Shown here: piece by piece, positions 15,534 through 23,500 of the stretch | How the letters are laid out: each line of letters begins with the position of its first letter | Numbering within the stretch: position 1 is the stretch's first letter | From: JBBITI01 sp037440885 | Lineage (GTDB): Bacteria; Chloroflexota; Dehalococcoidia; Dehalococcoidales; UBA2162 | Length of the DNA stretch: 37,172 nt | Direction: 5' to 3' | Assembly: GCA_037440885.1 (NCBI GenBank) | Contig: JBBITI010000025.1 | Span: forward strand, 1 to 37,172 | The notes under the pieces: model-generated | Told to the model about the DNA's origin: nothing | Databases searched by the model: none | The model's input: only the letters and a program-made list of their open reading frames with translations | Translations under genes and position numbers: made by a program

Positions 15534-16043
15534 TTAAGTCGTTGCTTCCAATGACTGCATCCGCTCCTCGACAAGAAAATGCAAATCGAACCTGGTGCCG
15601 TGCAATTCATATACATTGGACAAGACACGGTCCATGATGAATAACAATTTTTCTTTTTCTTCTGCGGCCAAAAAAGAGAATGCCTGATCTACCGATTCGC
15701 GAGGCATTTTTTCGAACATGGCGAGACCTTTCTCCGTTATGGTTATGCGGTAAGCTCTTCTATCACGGCGGGTGCGCGTCTTGCGGACCAGCCCTTGCCG
15801 GGTCATGCGGGTCACCAGAGTGGACGTGGAGTTATGCTGGCGCTGGGTTGCTTTAACGATAGAGTTGATAGTAGTCGATCCGCCGGCTTTTTGAACGATA
15901 TCAAGGACATGGGCTTGCTCCGGGGTCAGGCCAACCCGGGCAAGTTCTTTTTCCCGCAGCCGGAAAATCATATAACGGGTGTGATCCAAATACCTCCAGA
16001 TACGGAATTCAATTGTTGTTGCTTTGTTGTAATCGTTGATCAT
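15534..16043 (-). CDS. MarR-family transcriptional regulator
   Basis: 169 residues. Helical dimer ends flank a winged helix: L-T-P-E-Q-A-H-V-L-D-I-V, recognition helix H-N-S-T-S-T-L-V-T-R-M-T-R-Q-G-L-V (about 69-85), then wing R-T-R-R-D-R-R-A-Y-R-I-T-I-T-E-K-G. MarR proteins respond to small aromatic or lipophilic ligands. The start has TGGAG 5 bases upstream. The placement directly upstream of the thiolase-DUF35 operon suggests control of acyl-CoA metabolism, but a terminator separates them. Confidence 0.88.
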   Translation of the reverse strand: MINDYNKATTIEFRIWRYLDHTRYMIFRLREKELARVGLTPEQAHVLDIVQKAGGSTTINSIVKATQRQHNSTSTLVTRMTRQGLVRKTRTRRDRRAYRITITEKGLAMFEKMPRESVDQAFSFLAAEEKEKLLFIMDRVLSNVYELHGTRFDLHFLVEERMQSLEATT

Positions 16044-16064
16044 GACCGCTCCAGCCTTTCTATT

Positions 16065-16094
16065 TTAATACAATTGAATATTTGAACGAGGCAA
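16065..16094 (-). promoter_or_regulatory. MarR gene promoter with CAATTG-centred repeat
   Basis: On the minus strand TTGCCT (16089-16094) and TATTAA (16065-16070) are 18 bases apart. The spacer holds an imperfect palindrome centred on CAATTG (16071-16076), a common layout for MarR autoregulation. Arms AACGAG (16085-16090) and CTCGTT (16110-16115) also flank the -35 region. Confidence 0.4.
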
Positions 16095-16184
16095 TTATCT
16101 CATGCTGATCTCGTTATTACAACCACATATAACCACTTAATTGCACAATCGAATACTCTGTTCAAAAAGCCGGAATAGGAAAGA

Positions 16185-17021
16185 TCAAGAAAGGCTAAGA
16201 GTCACAACACGCGGTATTCCGGCAAGGTCAGGAAATATATTTATCTCACCGCGGGGACTGGTCTTTTGAAAAAGAGCGATGACATCATCTGCCTGCCCCT
16301 GCCCGATTTCAAGCAACAAAGTGCCGCCGGGATTTAATTTTTCAACTGCCCGGGGGATCAACTGCCGGATAATATCCAACCCGTCCGTTCCGCCGTCCAG
16401 GGCCAGTTCCGGTTCGTATCCCCGGGTATTCACCGTTACAAGGTCGGTCTGACATACATAAGGCAGGTTAGCGGTGACAATGTCTATTTTAGAAGCGACC
16501 GGTTCGAGTAAATTGCCCTGGAGGAGAGTTATCTGCCGCTCGACATGATGTTTCCGGCAGTTAACGGCAGCGACGGCAAGGGCATCGGCGGAGATATCGA
16601 CAGCGAAAATCCGGGACCGGAGCAAATTTACGGCGAGGCTGACGGCGACGGCGCCGGATCCGGTACCGATATCGGCGAAGCAGAGAACTCTGTCACCGGC
16701 GGCTTTGACAGCAGCGGCAACGAGGGTTTCGGTTTCCGGGCGGGGGATAAGTACGCGGCGATCGACATAAAAGTCCAATCCGTAGAATTCTCGATGACCG
16801 GTAATATAAGCGGTAGGCTCCCCAGCCAGACGCCTCCGGACCAGATCCCCGTAAATTTGTTGCTCTTCCGGGTTGAGTTCGCGTTCGAAATTGAGATACA
16901 AGCCAGCGGGCGTCATGCGAAGGGCATATCTCAAGAGAAGTTCGGATTCGATACGGGATTCCGGGATGTTATGCTGTAACATAGCCTCTCGTGCGAGACA
17001 GAGGGCTTGCACGACGGTCAC
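16185..17021 (-). CDS. prmC: Release factor glutamine methyltransferase
   Basis: 278 residues. PrmC (HemK) methylates the GGQ glutamine of peptide-chain release factors using S-adenosylmethionine. Seen: the N-terminal helical recognition domain, the SAM loop D-I-G-T-G-S-G-A-V-A, and the N-L-P-Y catalytic motif (V-T-A-N-L-P-Y-V). The start codon is GTG, overlapping the prfA stop by four bases (GTGA). Translation coupled to prfA fits its substrate. Confidence 0.95.
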   Translation of the reverse strand: MTVVQALCLAREAMLQHNIPESRIESELLLRYALRMTPAGLYLNFERELNPEEQQIYGDLVRRRLAGEPTAYITGHREFYGLDFYVDRRVLIPRPETETLVAAAVKAAGDRVLCFADIGTGSGAVAVSLAVNLLRSRIFAVDISADALAVAAVNCRKHHVERQITLLQGNLLEPVASKIDIVTANLPYVCQTDLVTVNTRGYEPELALDGGTDGLDIIRQLIPRAVEKLNPGGTLLLEIGQGQADDVIALFQKTSPRGEINIFPDLAGIPRVVTLSLS

Positions 17022-18085
17022 GCGATTTGCTCCGCTAATTGACGGGCCTGGTCCTCGGTTGCGAGAGTGTCGATGAGTGCATCGAGATCACCGCCCAGAA
17101 TCCGGGGCAGGTTATGCATAGTGAGACCGATACGGTGGTCGGTGAGTCGATCCTGGGGATAGTTATAGGTCCTAATTTTCTCAGCGCGTTCACCCGAGCC
17201 CACCTGAGAACGCCGTTCTTTTGTTTCGGCATCTTCCTGTTTGATTCTTTCAGCCTCCAACAGTCTCGCCCGTAGTACAGCCATAGCTTTATTGCGGTTT
17301 TTCAGTTGCGACCTTTCGTCCTGGCAGGTAACGACAATTCCGCTGGGCAAATGGGTAATACGCACTGCTGTGGCTACCTTGTTGACATTTTGACCACCGG
17401 CGCCGCCGGCATGATAGATATCAATGCGCAAATCGTTTGGGTTAATATCCACATCTATATCATCGGCTTCGGGTAACACGGCCACGGTGGCGGTGGAAGT
17501 GTGAATCCGGCCGGAGGCCTCGGTTGCCGGGACGCGCTGTACCCGGTGGACGCCGCGCTCGTACTTGAAACGGCTGAAGGCACCATTGCCTTTGACATAG
17601 AAAATGATTTCTTTGAAGCCTCCCAGCCCGGCTTCACTGCTGGTAATCACTTCCGTTTCCCAGTTGCGGTTTTGGGCATATCGGGTGTACATACGAAAAA
17701 GGTCGGCGGCGAACAGACCGGCTTCATCGCCGCCGGTTCCCGATCGTATTTCGACAATGACGTGTTTTGCATCGTTGGAGTCGCGGGGTAGCAGAGCAAG
17801 TCTCAATTCATGTTTGCGTTGTTCCCGTTCGGCTTCGAGGCGAGAAAGCTCTTCGCGCACCAGTTCTTTCATCTCTTCATCGGAATCGCGCAACATCGAA
17901 TTGGTCTCTTCCAGGATACGTTCGGTAGTACGATATTCCCTATACCGGGTAACTATATCTTCGAGCGACGCTCTTTCTTGTCCCAACCTGCGCAGTTGCT
18001 CCGGGTCGGAAGCGACCTCCTGCGTAGCCATCAGAGCTTCGACTTCTGCGAAGCGTTTTTCCATCATCGCCAGTTTATCCCACAT
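17018..18085 (-). CDS. prfA: Peptide chain release factor 1
   Basis: 355 residues. RF1 reads UAA and UAG. Seen: the stop-codon-reading P-A-T motif in V-P-A-T-E-A-S-G-R, the peptidyl-release G-G-Q in H-A-G-G-A-G-G-Q-N-V-N-K, and the long N-terminal helical domain. P-A-T rather than S-P-F separates it from RF2. The start is ATG 18085 with GGAGG 5 bases upstream; the TTG just before it is less well placed. An extended -10 lies upstream at 18102. Confidence 0.96.
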   Translation of the reverse strand: MWDKLAMMEKRFAEVEALMATQEVASDPEQLRRLGQERASLEDIVTRYREYRTTERILEETNSMLRDSDEEMKELVREELSRLEAEREQRKHELRLALLPRDSNDAKHVIVEIRSGTGGDEAGLFAADLFRMYTRYAQNRNWETEVITSSEAGLGGFKEIIFYVKGNGAFSRFKYERGVHRVQRVPATEASGRIHTSTATVAVLPEADDIDVDINPNDLRIDIYHAGGAGGQNVNKVATAVRITHLPSGIVVTCQDERSQLKNRNKAMAVLRARLLEAERIKQEDAETKERRSQVGSGERAEKIRTYNYPQDRLTDHRIGLTMHNLPRILGGDLDALIDTLATEDQARQLAEQIA

Positions 18086-18101
18086 CAAAGCCTCCAGAGT
18101 G

Positions 18102-18110
18102 ATTATAACA
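18102..18110 (-). promoter_or_regulatory. Extended -10 promoter of prfA
   Basis: On the minus strand TGTTATAAT combines a TG extension with a perfect TATAAT (18102-18107). The -35 region is poor, as usual for extended -10 promoters. Confidence 0.5.
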
Positions 18111-18214
18111 CAGGCACGAGAGACAATTGAACGCTGCGCAACCAGAGAACTGGCGGATGCTGTGGTTAATACATATTTGGCGGTTAACGTGACCGGATAC
18201 AGGCGGGAGAAGAG

Positions 18215-19309
18215 CTATCGTTCCTGAGGGGAAACAATGGTTCCCGGATCAATCTTGCTACCGGGTGGTACTTTCACCCCGGAGCACACAGTAACACCGT
18301 CGCCGAGAACGGCATTTTCGACGAGACACCCTTCTTCCAAATTACACCGATCGGCAATCACCGAGCCGGATACGACTGCGCTGCGACCAATACGTACATT
18401 TCGCCAGATTACCGTATCGCTGAGCGAAGCATCTTCGGCGACAGTACAATCATCTCCCATCACCAGCGGACCGTTTAATATCGCACCAGGGAGGATATGA
18501 CAGCGCGCGCCGAGCAAAACACGACCGGCAGTTTGAACCTTATCGGCGATATCGCTACCTGCACCGGCCACAAACCGGGCCGCAGGAAGACGAAAGCGGC
18601 GGCATTTCCCGTCCAGGAGGTCACGATGAAGCTGAAGGTATTTTTCGGTTGTACCCATATCAATCCAGTAGTCTGACGACGGGAAGGCATATACCGGAAG
18701 AGCATGCGCCAGGAGTGACGGGAAAACATTGCGCTCAAAACTATAACTGGTATTTTCCGGTATATCCTGCAAGATACCGGCTTCAACAAACCACGCCCCG
18801 GCGTTTATCATGTTGGTAGTTACTTCTTCGGGCCTGGGTTTTTCGAGAAAGCGGCTTACCTTCCCGGAGATGTCGTTTTCAACCAGGCCATATTTCGTCG
18901 GGTCTTCGACCGGTATGGTAGCAATCGTGGCTTTCGCCTTTGATTGCCGGTGCAGAGCCAGCATCGCCGTAAAGTCAAGGTCACTAATAATGTCGCTGTT
19001 CAATACCAGAAAGGTATCAGATAAATACCGGGCGGCGTTTTTGGCGGCTCCGGCTGAACCCAGAGGAACACTCTCATAAGAGTGGTGAACAGTAACCTCA
19101 AAACGGCTGCCGTCGCCGAAATAACTTTCTATGGATTGGGCCATGTACCCCTGGGCGAGGATAATTTCCCTAATCCCGTGTTGGCGGAGGTGGATGATGA
19201 TATGTTCCAGTACGGGAACATTGAGAACAGGTACCATAGGTTTTGGCGTGTTTATGCTTAAAGGAAGGAGCCGGGTTGCTTTTCCGCCTACCAGTATTAA
19301 CGCTTTCAT
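18215..19309 (-). CDS. Sugar-1-phosphate nucleotidyltransferase (mannose-1-phosphate guanylyltransferase-like)
   Basis: 364 residues. The N-terminal nucleotidyltransferase has G-G-K-A-T-R-L-L-P-L (8-17) and P-K-P-M-V-P-V; L-V-L-N-S-D near 105 is the metal/sugar-nucleotide aspartate region. W-I-D-M-G-T (about 218-223) is a family mark. From about 250 a left-handed beta-helix follows (hexapeptide-like runs such as G-A-R-C-H-I-L-P-G-A-I). The architecture fits GDP-mannose or glucose-1-phosphate pyrophosphorylases; the sugar cannot be fixed from sequence alone. The start is ATG 19309, AGGAGG 4 bases upstream. Confidence 0.87.
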   Translation of the reverse strand: MKALILVGGKATRLLPLSINTPKPMVPVLNVPVLEHIIIHLRQHGIREIILAQGYMAQSIESYFGDGSRFEVTVHHSYESVPLGSAGAAKNAARYLSDTFLVLNSDIISDLDFTAMLALHRQSKAKATIATIPVEDPTKYGLVENDISGKVSRFLEKPRPEEVTTNMINAGAWFVEAGILQDIPENTSYSFERNVFPSLLAHALPVYAFPSSDYWIDMGTTEKYLQLHRDLLDGKCRRFRLPAARFVAGAGSDIADKVQTAGRVLLGARCHILPGAILNGPLVMGDDCTVAEDASLSDTVIWRNVRIGRSAVVSGSVIADRCNLEEGCLVENAVLGDGVTVCSGVKVPPGSKIDPGTIVSPQER

Positions 19310-19426
19310 CAAACCTCCTCGTTAACGGAGGGTTGGTAAAAATCACCCTTCGAAGACAACCAGGAAAAACAGGAGACTCAAGCCAGCCAATGAGTCTTCT
19401 CCGGGATGCGAGTCAGTCAAATACTG

Positions 19427-19460
19427 CAGGGGTTTTCTGAATACATAGCATTAACCCCTG
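19427..19460. repeat. Stem-loop in the gap before the nucleotidyltransferase gene
   Basis: CAGGGGTT (19427-19434) and AACCCCTG (19453-19460) are perfect 8-base arms with an 18-base loop and no T run. It lies between the small unknown gene (19562-19774) and the nucleotidyltransferase start. It may be an mRNA structure or operator. Confidence 0.35.
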
Positions 19461-19561
19461 ACAGGAATCCGAAGGCATTTTTGACTTACGTACCGGAGAA
19501 ACATCCGGATTTCTGGCTTTTAAAACCAGACTGGTATTTCACTGATGTCCGGAACGGAAAC

Positions 19562-19774
19562 CTACCCCGGATTCTGGCGGTAGACCACGTTCCACTTCTG
19601 GCACAGATGTTTGATCAGTTCTCTTGTCTCGGCACCAGGGGCGGCGTAAATTTCGGCCAAAAAACCGTGCAACAGTTCACCGCCGGTCATACCGGGGGCG
19701 GGATCCGACGGCCCTGGCAGGTTGATATAAACGGTTTCAAGCATTTGTTTCTGAAATTCTATTGATTGCGGCAT
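19562..19774 (-). CDS. Small protein of unknown function (70 residues)
   Basis: Not recognised. It has a convincing start: ATG with GGAGGG 4-5 bases upstream. The sequence is mixed and globular-looking: an amphipathic start (S-I-E-F-Q-K-Q-M-L-E-T-V-Y), a proline/glycine linker (L-P-G-P-S-D-P-A-P-G-M-T-G-G), then a helix G-E-L-L-H-G-F-L-A-E-I-Y and a basic end. There is no signal peptide or membrane helix. The opposite-strand frame here lacks a ribosome site and is rejected. Confidence 0.55.
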   Translation of the reverse strand: MPQSIEFQKQMLETVYINLPGPSDPAPGMTGGELLHGFLAEIYAAPGAETRELIKHLCQKWNVVYRQNPG

Positions 19775-19856
19775 TTTTCCCTCCAGTCCAGCAGGTTACT
19801 TACTACTAGAAAGGCATTATACCATGAACACCTGTCACCACCAATAAAAAATGGGC

Positions 19857-19886
19857 TTGTCTATTAAATTATCAAGAGGGTATTAT
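19857..19886 (+). promoter_or_regulatory. Promoter of an orphan plus-strand transcript
   Basis: TTGTCT (19857-19862) and TATTAT (19881-19886) are 18 bases apart. No gene follows on this strand before the terminator at 20088. Confidence 0.4.
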
Positions 19887-19892
19887 CTATTC

Positions 19893-20126
19893 TTCCTTGT
19901 ATTTAGTTACGAACCGGGTATTTCAAACGATCCCGGGGCAGCATACCGGACAATACTTCCGGACGATTACGCACCAACTCCAGTACAGTACCAATACTTA
20001 TATCATATTAGATAATTTAGCCGATGTATCTTTTCCGGAGCAGTGCTATATTAATAATAACTTTCTTTTTCATGACCCTCCCACCACAATAAAGCCCGGT
20101 TGTCCCGCCGGGCTTTATTATTTTTT
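19893..20126 (+). ncRNA. Candidate small RNA between an orphan promoter and an intrinsic terminator
   Basis: From the predicted start (about 19893) to the end of the terminator T run is about 234 bases, with no credible coding frame. The 5' part can fold into two G+C hairpins: CCGGG (19914-19918) with CCCGG (19932-19936), and CCGGA (19946-19950) with TCCGG (19958-19962). I see no match to 6S RNA, SRP RNA, tmRNA or RNase P RNA. On the minus strand a short open stretch (stop at 19903-19905) and an 18-codon frame at 20017-20073 exist but look like chance or remnants. Confidence 0.4.
20088..20126 (+). terminator. Strong intrinsic terminator with no plus-strand gene upstream
   Basis: A perfect 12-base stem, AATAAAGCCCGG (20088-20099) with CCGGGCTTTATT (20108-20119), followed by ATTTTTT on the plus strand. 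The nearest upstream plus-strand gene ends at 13711, so it must serve an unannotated transcript. Confidence 0.85.
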
Positions 20127-20182
20127 GGTATGTCCGGATTGACAATCTCAATGAACAACCGTTATCATCAAGGATGTGTCCG

Positions 20183-20734
20183 ATGCGGATCATATCAGGT
20201 ACGGCTAAAGGGTACCGCATCAAAGCGCCCGGAAGGCCGACAAGACCGGCGACCGATCTGGTACGGGGCGCAATTTTTTCTATCCTGGAGAACATGACGG
20301 ACAACTGGGATAATGTACTGGATCTTTATTCCGGCAGCGGCGCCCTGGGAATCGAAGCGTTGAGCCGGGGTGCCGGGTCAGTGGACTTCGTAGATCGTGA
20401 AGCAAAGTGTTGTGCTATAATCAAGGATAATTTGGAAAAGACGAAACTGGCTGAAGGCGCCCGAGTCCACTGCATGCCGGTCACCCGGGCAATAGCAACC
20501 CTCGATAAGGAGTATGGTATCATACTGATCGACCCGCCCTATCCGGATCAAACAATCCACCAGGTTATCGAACAGTTGTCAGCATCAAGACTGGTAGGAA
20601 ACGACACGACTGTCATCGTCACCCATTCTTCCCGTCTTCCGCTAAGGGATGCATACGGTGGACTTCATTTAGTTAAAGAGCACCGCCATGGTGATAGTAC
20701 GATTGCAATATACCTTAAGGAGAACAGGGCATGA
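20183..20734 (+). CDS. rsmD: 16S rRNA (guanine966-N2)-methyltransferase
   Basis: 183 residues. RsmD methylates G966 of 16S rRNA. Seen: start M-R-I-I-S-G-T-A-K-G, the SAM loop D-L-Y-S-G-S-G-A-L-G-I-E-A-L-S-R-G-A, and the catalytic D-P-P-Y (I-D-P-P-Y-P). The second ATG is preferred because AAGG sits 9 bases before it, and family members begin there. It overlaps coaD by four bases (ATGA), a common gene order. Confidence 0.93.
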   Translation: MRIISGTAKGYRIKAPGRPTRPATDLVRGAIFSILENMTDNWDNVLDLYSGSGALGIEALSRGAGSVDFVDREAKCCAIIKDNLEKTKLAEGARVHCMPVTRAIATLDKEYGIILIDPPYPDQTIHQVIEQLSASRLVGNDTTVIVTHSSRLPLRDAYGGLHLVKEHRHGDSTIAIYLKENRA

Positions 20735-21234
20735 CTGTGGCAGTATACCCGGGGAGCTTTGATCCGATTACCAACGGCCACCTGGACATCGCGATCAGGG
20801 CATCGAGACTATTTGAAAAAGTGATTATCGGTGTTTACGATACCCCGGCAAAGAATTTATTATTCAACACCCAGGAACGGGTTGACCTGGCAAGGCAAGC
20901 GATCAGCGATTTACCCAACATAGACGTCAAGACCTTTACCGGTCTGACCGTCGATTTTGCGCGCCAAATGAATGCAAGAGCGATCGTGCGCGGGCTGCGA
21001 GCACTGACTGATTTCGAAAACGAGTTTCAGATGGCGATCATGAATAAAAAACTATCGCCCGATTGCGAAGTGGTTTGCTTGATGAGCAGCCTGAAATACC
21101 AGTTCCTCAGCGCCAGCCTTTTAAAAGAAGTGGCGAATCTCGGCGGTGATATCGATGATCTGGTACCCAAACCAGTAGTCGAAGCTTTAAGAAAAAGAAT
21201 CAGTTTAAGGTCCAGTTCTCTAAAAAACATTTAG
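20731..21234 (+). CDS. coaD: Phosphopantetheine adenylyltransferase
   Basis: 167 residues, normal length. CoaD makes dephospho-CoA from 4'-phosphopantetheine and ATP, the fourth step of CoA synthesis. Seen: Y-P-G-S-F-D-P-I-T-N-G-H (6-17) with the T/HxGH motif, R-G-L-R-A-L-T-D-F-E-N-E-F (about 90-102), and a C-terminal S-A-S-L-L-K-E-V-A where most members have S-S-T/S-L-V-K-E. The substitution is mild. Coupled to rsmD by a four-base overlap. Confidence 0.95.
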   Translation: MTVAVYPGSFDPITNGHLDIAIRASRLFEKVIIGVYDTPAKNLLFNTQERVDLARQAISDLPNIDVKTFTGLTVDFARQMNARAIVRGLRALTDFENEFQMAIMNKKLSPDCEVVCLMSSLKYQFLSASLLKEVANLGGDIDDLVPKPVVEALRKRISLRSSSLKNI

Positions 21235-21248
21235 GAGGATACCTGATA

Positions 21249-21509
21249 ATGGCCTACAAGATAACCGAAGACTGTATTAGCTGCGGTGCTTGCGAATCGG
21301 AATGTCCGAACCAGGCAATTAAAGAGGGCGATACGACGTATGTCATCACTCCTGACAAATGCACCGAGTGCGTCGGTTCACACTCAGCTTCCCGCTGTGC
21401 CGAGGTGTGTCCGGTCGAAGCCCCGAAACCTGATCCCGACCGCAAAGAAACCCGCGAACAGCTTTTGGCCAGGTGGAAAACACTACATCCGGGCGAAACC
21501 CCGAAATAA
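21249..21509 (+). CDS. 2[4Fe-4S] ferredoxin (YfhL/Chromatium-type)
   Basis: 86 residues. Cluster I ligands are C9, C12, C15 and C19 (CxxCxxCxxxCP). Cluster II uses C38, C41, C50 and C54 with an 8-residue insert between the second and third Cys, the mark of the Chromatium/YfhL subgroup, which have very low potentials. The C-terminal 30 residues are a charged helix. AGGAGG lies 10 bases before ATG. It is a soluble electron carrier; the partner is unknown. Probably co-transcribed with rsmD-coaD and ended by the hairpin at 21524. Confidence 0.92.
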   Translation: MAYKITEDCISCGACESECPNQAIKEGDTTYVITPDKCTECVGSHSASRCAEVCPVEAPKPDPDRKETREQLLARWKTLHPGETPK

Positions 21510-21523
21510 TTTCGTACCGTGTG

Positions 21524-21566
21524 AAAAATAAACGGGTCGGTGTTATTCCGACCCGTTTATTTTTTA
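21524..21566. terminator. Bidirectional terminator between ferredoxin and ABC permease genes
   Basis: A 17-base stem (21524-21540 with 21548-21564, core AACGGGTCGG/CCGACCCGTT) and a 7-base loop, with A and T runs on either side. It overlaps the permease stop codon and serves both convergent genes. Confidence 0.88.
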
Positions 21567-22814
21567 TCCATAATGAAGAGCGTCGATCGGGTTCAGCCGG
21601 GCAGCGCGCATAGCTGGATAGATCCCCGAACTAAGGCCGATAAAAAGCGAGACCGAGACAGCCAGGATGATGATATCGGGCGAGATCACGGCGCGGATGG
21701 TGATCCCCGAAAATTCGAACTGCGAGATCAGCACCCCCAACCCCCAGCCGCCGAGGATACCGACAGCACCGCCGAGCAGAGACAATACCGCCGCTTCGAT
21801 AAGAAACTGAAAAAGGATATCGCGCCGCTTGGCTCCGACCGCTTTGCGGATACCGATTTCCCGGGTGCGCTCGGTGACAGAAACGAGCATGATATTCATG
21901 ATGCCGATGCCGCCAACGAGCAGGGAGATTCCGGCGATTGAACTTAAAAATATGGTAAAGATGCCGGTAATCTGGCTGAAGATACCGAGGATCTGTTCCT
22001 GACTGACGACGGCGAAGTCGTCTTTCTCCCCACTCCTGATGCGGTGATTCCGGCGCAAGGTATTTTCGATTTCATCGGTGACGGCAGAAATAGATGCGGC
22101 ATCGGACACCTTGACAGAAATCGATTGCACGGCGTCTTCGCCGGAGGGTGTTTTACTGGTGAAGAGCCTGGTCTGGAAAGTGGTGATCGGTATGACAACG
22201 ATATTATCCATACTGACGCCCATCATCGCTCCACCCTTCGCTTCCAAGACGCCGATAACCGTAAAGCGGATGTCTTTGATGCGGATCCTTTCACCGATGG
22301 GGTCACGAACGGCAAAAAGTTCACGGGCGGTCTGGTTGCCGAGAACGACAACCGTATCCCGGGAGTTGACATGACGCTCGGTGATGAACTGGCCAGATTT
22401 CAAGGTGAAGGCAAAAGCCTGCTGATATTCGGGAGTAGCACCCTCCAGGATAGTACTAACACTCTCCCCGCCATAACTGGCCTTGCCGAAGTTCTCGTTT
22501 ACCGGGGAAACGAAGGCGACTCCGGGGATCTTCCTGATCGAATCGGCATCGCGGAGGGTCAAGGATTTAGCGGCGAAAGCCGGTGACATTCCAGCCATCC
22601 CGGCAATATCAGGAGAACGGGGCATTACATAAAGCACATTGGTTCCCAGTTGTTCGAAAGTCGAGGCGACGGTGGCTTCGGTACCACGACCCAGAGACAT
22701 CAAAGAGATCACGGCACCGACACCGATGATGATACCAAGCATAGTCAATACCGAGCGCAGCTTATTAGAACGTAACGATTGCAAAGCGATAAGAAATGAT
22801 TCGACGAATTTCAT
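21564..22814 (-). CDS. MacB/FtsX-type ABC transporter permease
   Basis: 416 residues. N-terminal membrane helix (R-S-V-L-T-M-L-G-I-I-I-G-V-G-A-V, about 19-34), a large extracytoplasmic MacB_PCD domain (about 45-270), then three helices in the FtsX arrangement with the coupling-loop signature E-R-T-R-E-I-G-I-R-K-A-V-G-A. This is the mechanotransmission family exporting peptides, lipids or drugs rather than classical import. It overlaps the ATPase gene by four bases (ATGA). The adaptor, ATPase and permease together form a MacA-MacB-like tripartite system; no outer-membrane partner is seen. Confidence 0.92.
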   Translation of the reverse strand: MKFVESFLIALQSLRSNKLRSVLTMLGIIIGVGAVISLMSLGRGTEATVASTFEQLGTNVLYVMPRSPDIAGMAGMSPAFAAKSLTLRDADSIRKIPGVAFVSPVNENFGKASYGGESVSTILEGATPEYQQAFAFTLKSGQFITERHVNSRDTVVVLGNQTARELFAVRDPIGERIRIKDIRFTVIGVLEAKGGAMMGVSMDNIVVIPITTFQTRLFTSKTPSGEDAVQSISVKVSDAASISAVTDEIENTLRRNHRIRSGEKDDFAVVSQEQILGIFSQITGIFTIFLSSIAGISLLVGGIGIMNIMLVSVTERTREIGIRKAVGAKRRDILFQFLIEAAVLSLLGGAVGILGGWGLGVLISQFEFSGITIRAVISPDIIILAVSVSLFIGLSSGIYPAMRAARLNPIDALHYG

Positions 22815-23500
22815 AATGATTTCATCTCATCGCTGACCACCAGACCGTCTTTCAACCGGATGATGCGCCGGGTCTGCGCGGCAATTTCCGGTTCATGGGT
22901 AACCAGGATGATAGTAATTCCTTCTTCGTTCAACTGACGGAACAGGGTGATGATACCATCGGCAGAAACGGTATCCAGGTTGCCGGTCGGTTCATCGGCG
23001 AGGATCAGAGAGGGATTATTGACGAGGGCGCGAGCGATGACAACACGCTGCTGTTCGCCGCCGGAGAGTTCCGTCGGTTTATGACCGGCGCGATGGTCCA
23101 GCCCTACTTTTTGCAGGGCTTCGAGAGAGCGGCGCCTTTTTTGCACACTGCCGCTGTAAACGAGTGGTAACTCAACGTTGGAAACCGCACTGGAACGCCG
23201 CAGTAGATTGAAATCCTGGAAGACAAAACCCAGTTTCCGGTTGCGGAACTCGGCAAGACGGTTATCGTTATAGCGCCCGATATCCTCGCCTTCAAAAAAG
23301 TACTTGCCGGAAGTCGGTTTGTCCAGGCAACCGATGATGTTCATAAGCGTAGATTTACCGGAACCGGAGGCACCGATAACAGCCACCAGTTCGCCTTTGC
23401 GGATAGTCAGGCTAACACCACGCATGGCATGGACCGCCACCTTGCCCATGCGGTACATCCTGGTAACGTTTTCGAGCTGGATGATGACCGGTGCAACCAC
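22811..23500 (-). CDS. MacB/LolD-type ABC transporter ATPase
   Basis: 229 residues with all motifs: Walker A G-A-S-G-S-G-K-S-T (about 42-50), Q-loop F-V-F-Q-D-F, signature L-S-G-G-E-Q-Q-R-V, Walker B L-I-L-A-D-E-P-T-G-N-L-D, and the H-loop V-T-H-E. The LSGGEQQR form and length place it with LolD/MacB/FtsE-type ATPases. The start is GTG, overlapping the adaptor stop by one base (TAGTG). Confidence 0.95.
   Translation of the reverse strand: MVAPVIIQLENVTRMYRMGKVAVHAMRGVSLTIRKGELVAVIGASGSGKSTLMNIIGCLDKPTSGKYFFEGEDIGRYNDNRLAEFRNRKLGFVFQDFNLLRRSSAVSNVELPLVYSGSVQKRRRSLEALQKVGLDHRAGHKPTELSGGEQQRVVIARALVNNPSLILADEPTGNLDTVSADGIITLFRQLNEEGITIILVTHEPEIAAQTRRIIRLKDGLVVSDEMKSL

Noticed and set aside
19406..19765. 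119-residue plus-strand frame opposite the small unknown gene
   Set aside because: No ribosome site, whereas the minus-strand gene has GGAGGG before its ATG.
19903..20007. Short minus-strand coding-like stretch ending at 19903-19905
   Set aside because: It has no start codon and its G+C repeats are explained by the hairpins of the candidate RNA; too short to call a gene.
20017..20304. Minus-strand frame including an 18-codon peptide (ATG at 20071-20073)
   Set aside because: The long version is antisense to the start of rsmD. The 18-codon peptide has a ribosome-like site but spacing of only 3 bases and no support.
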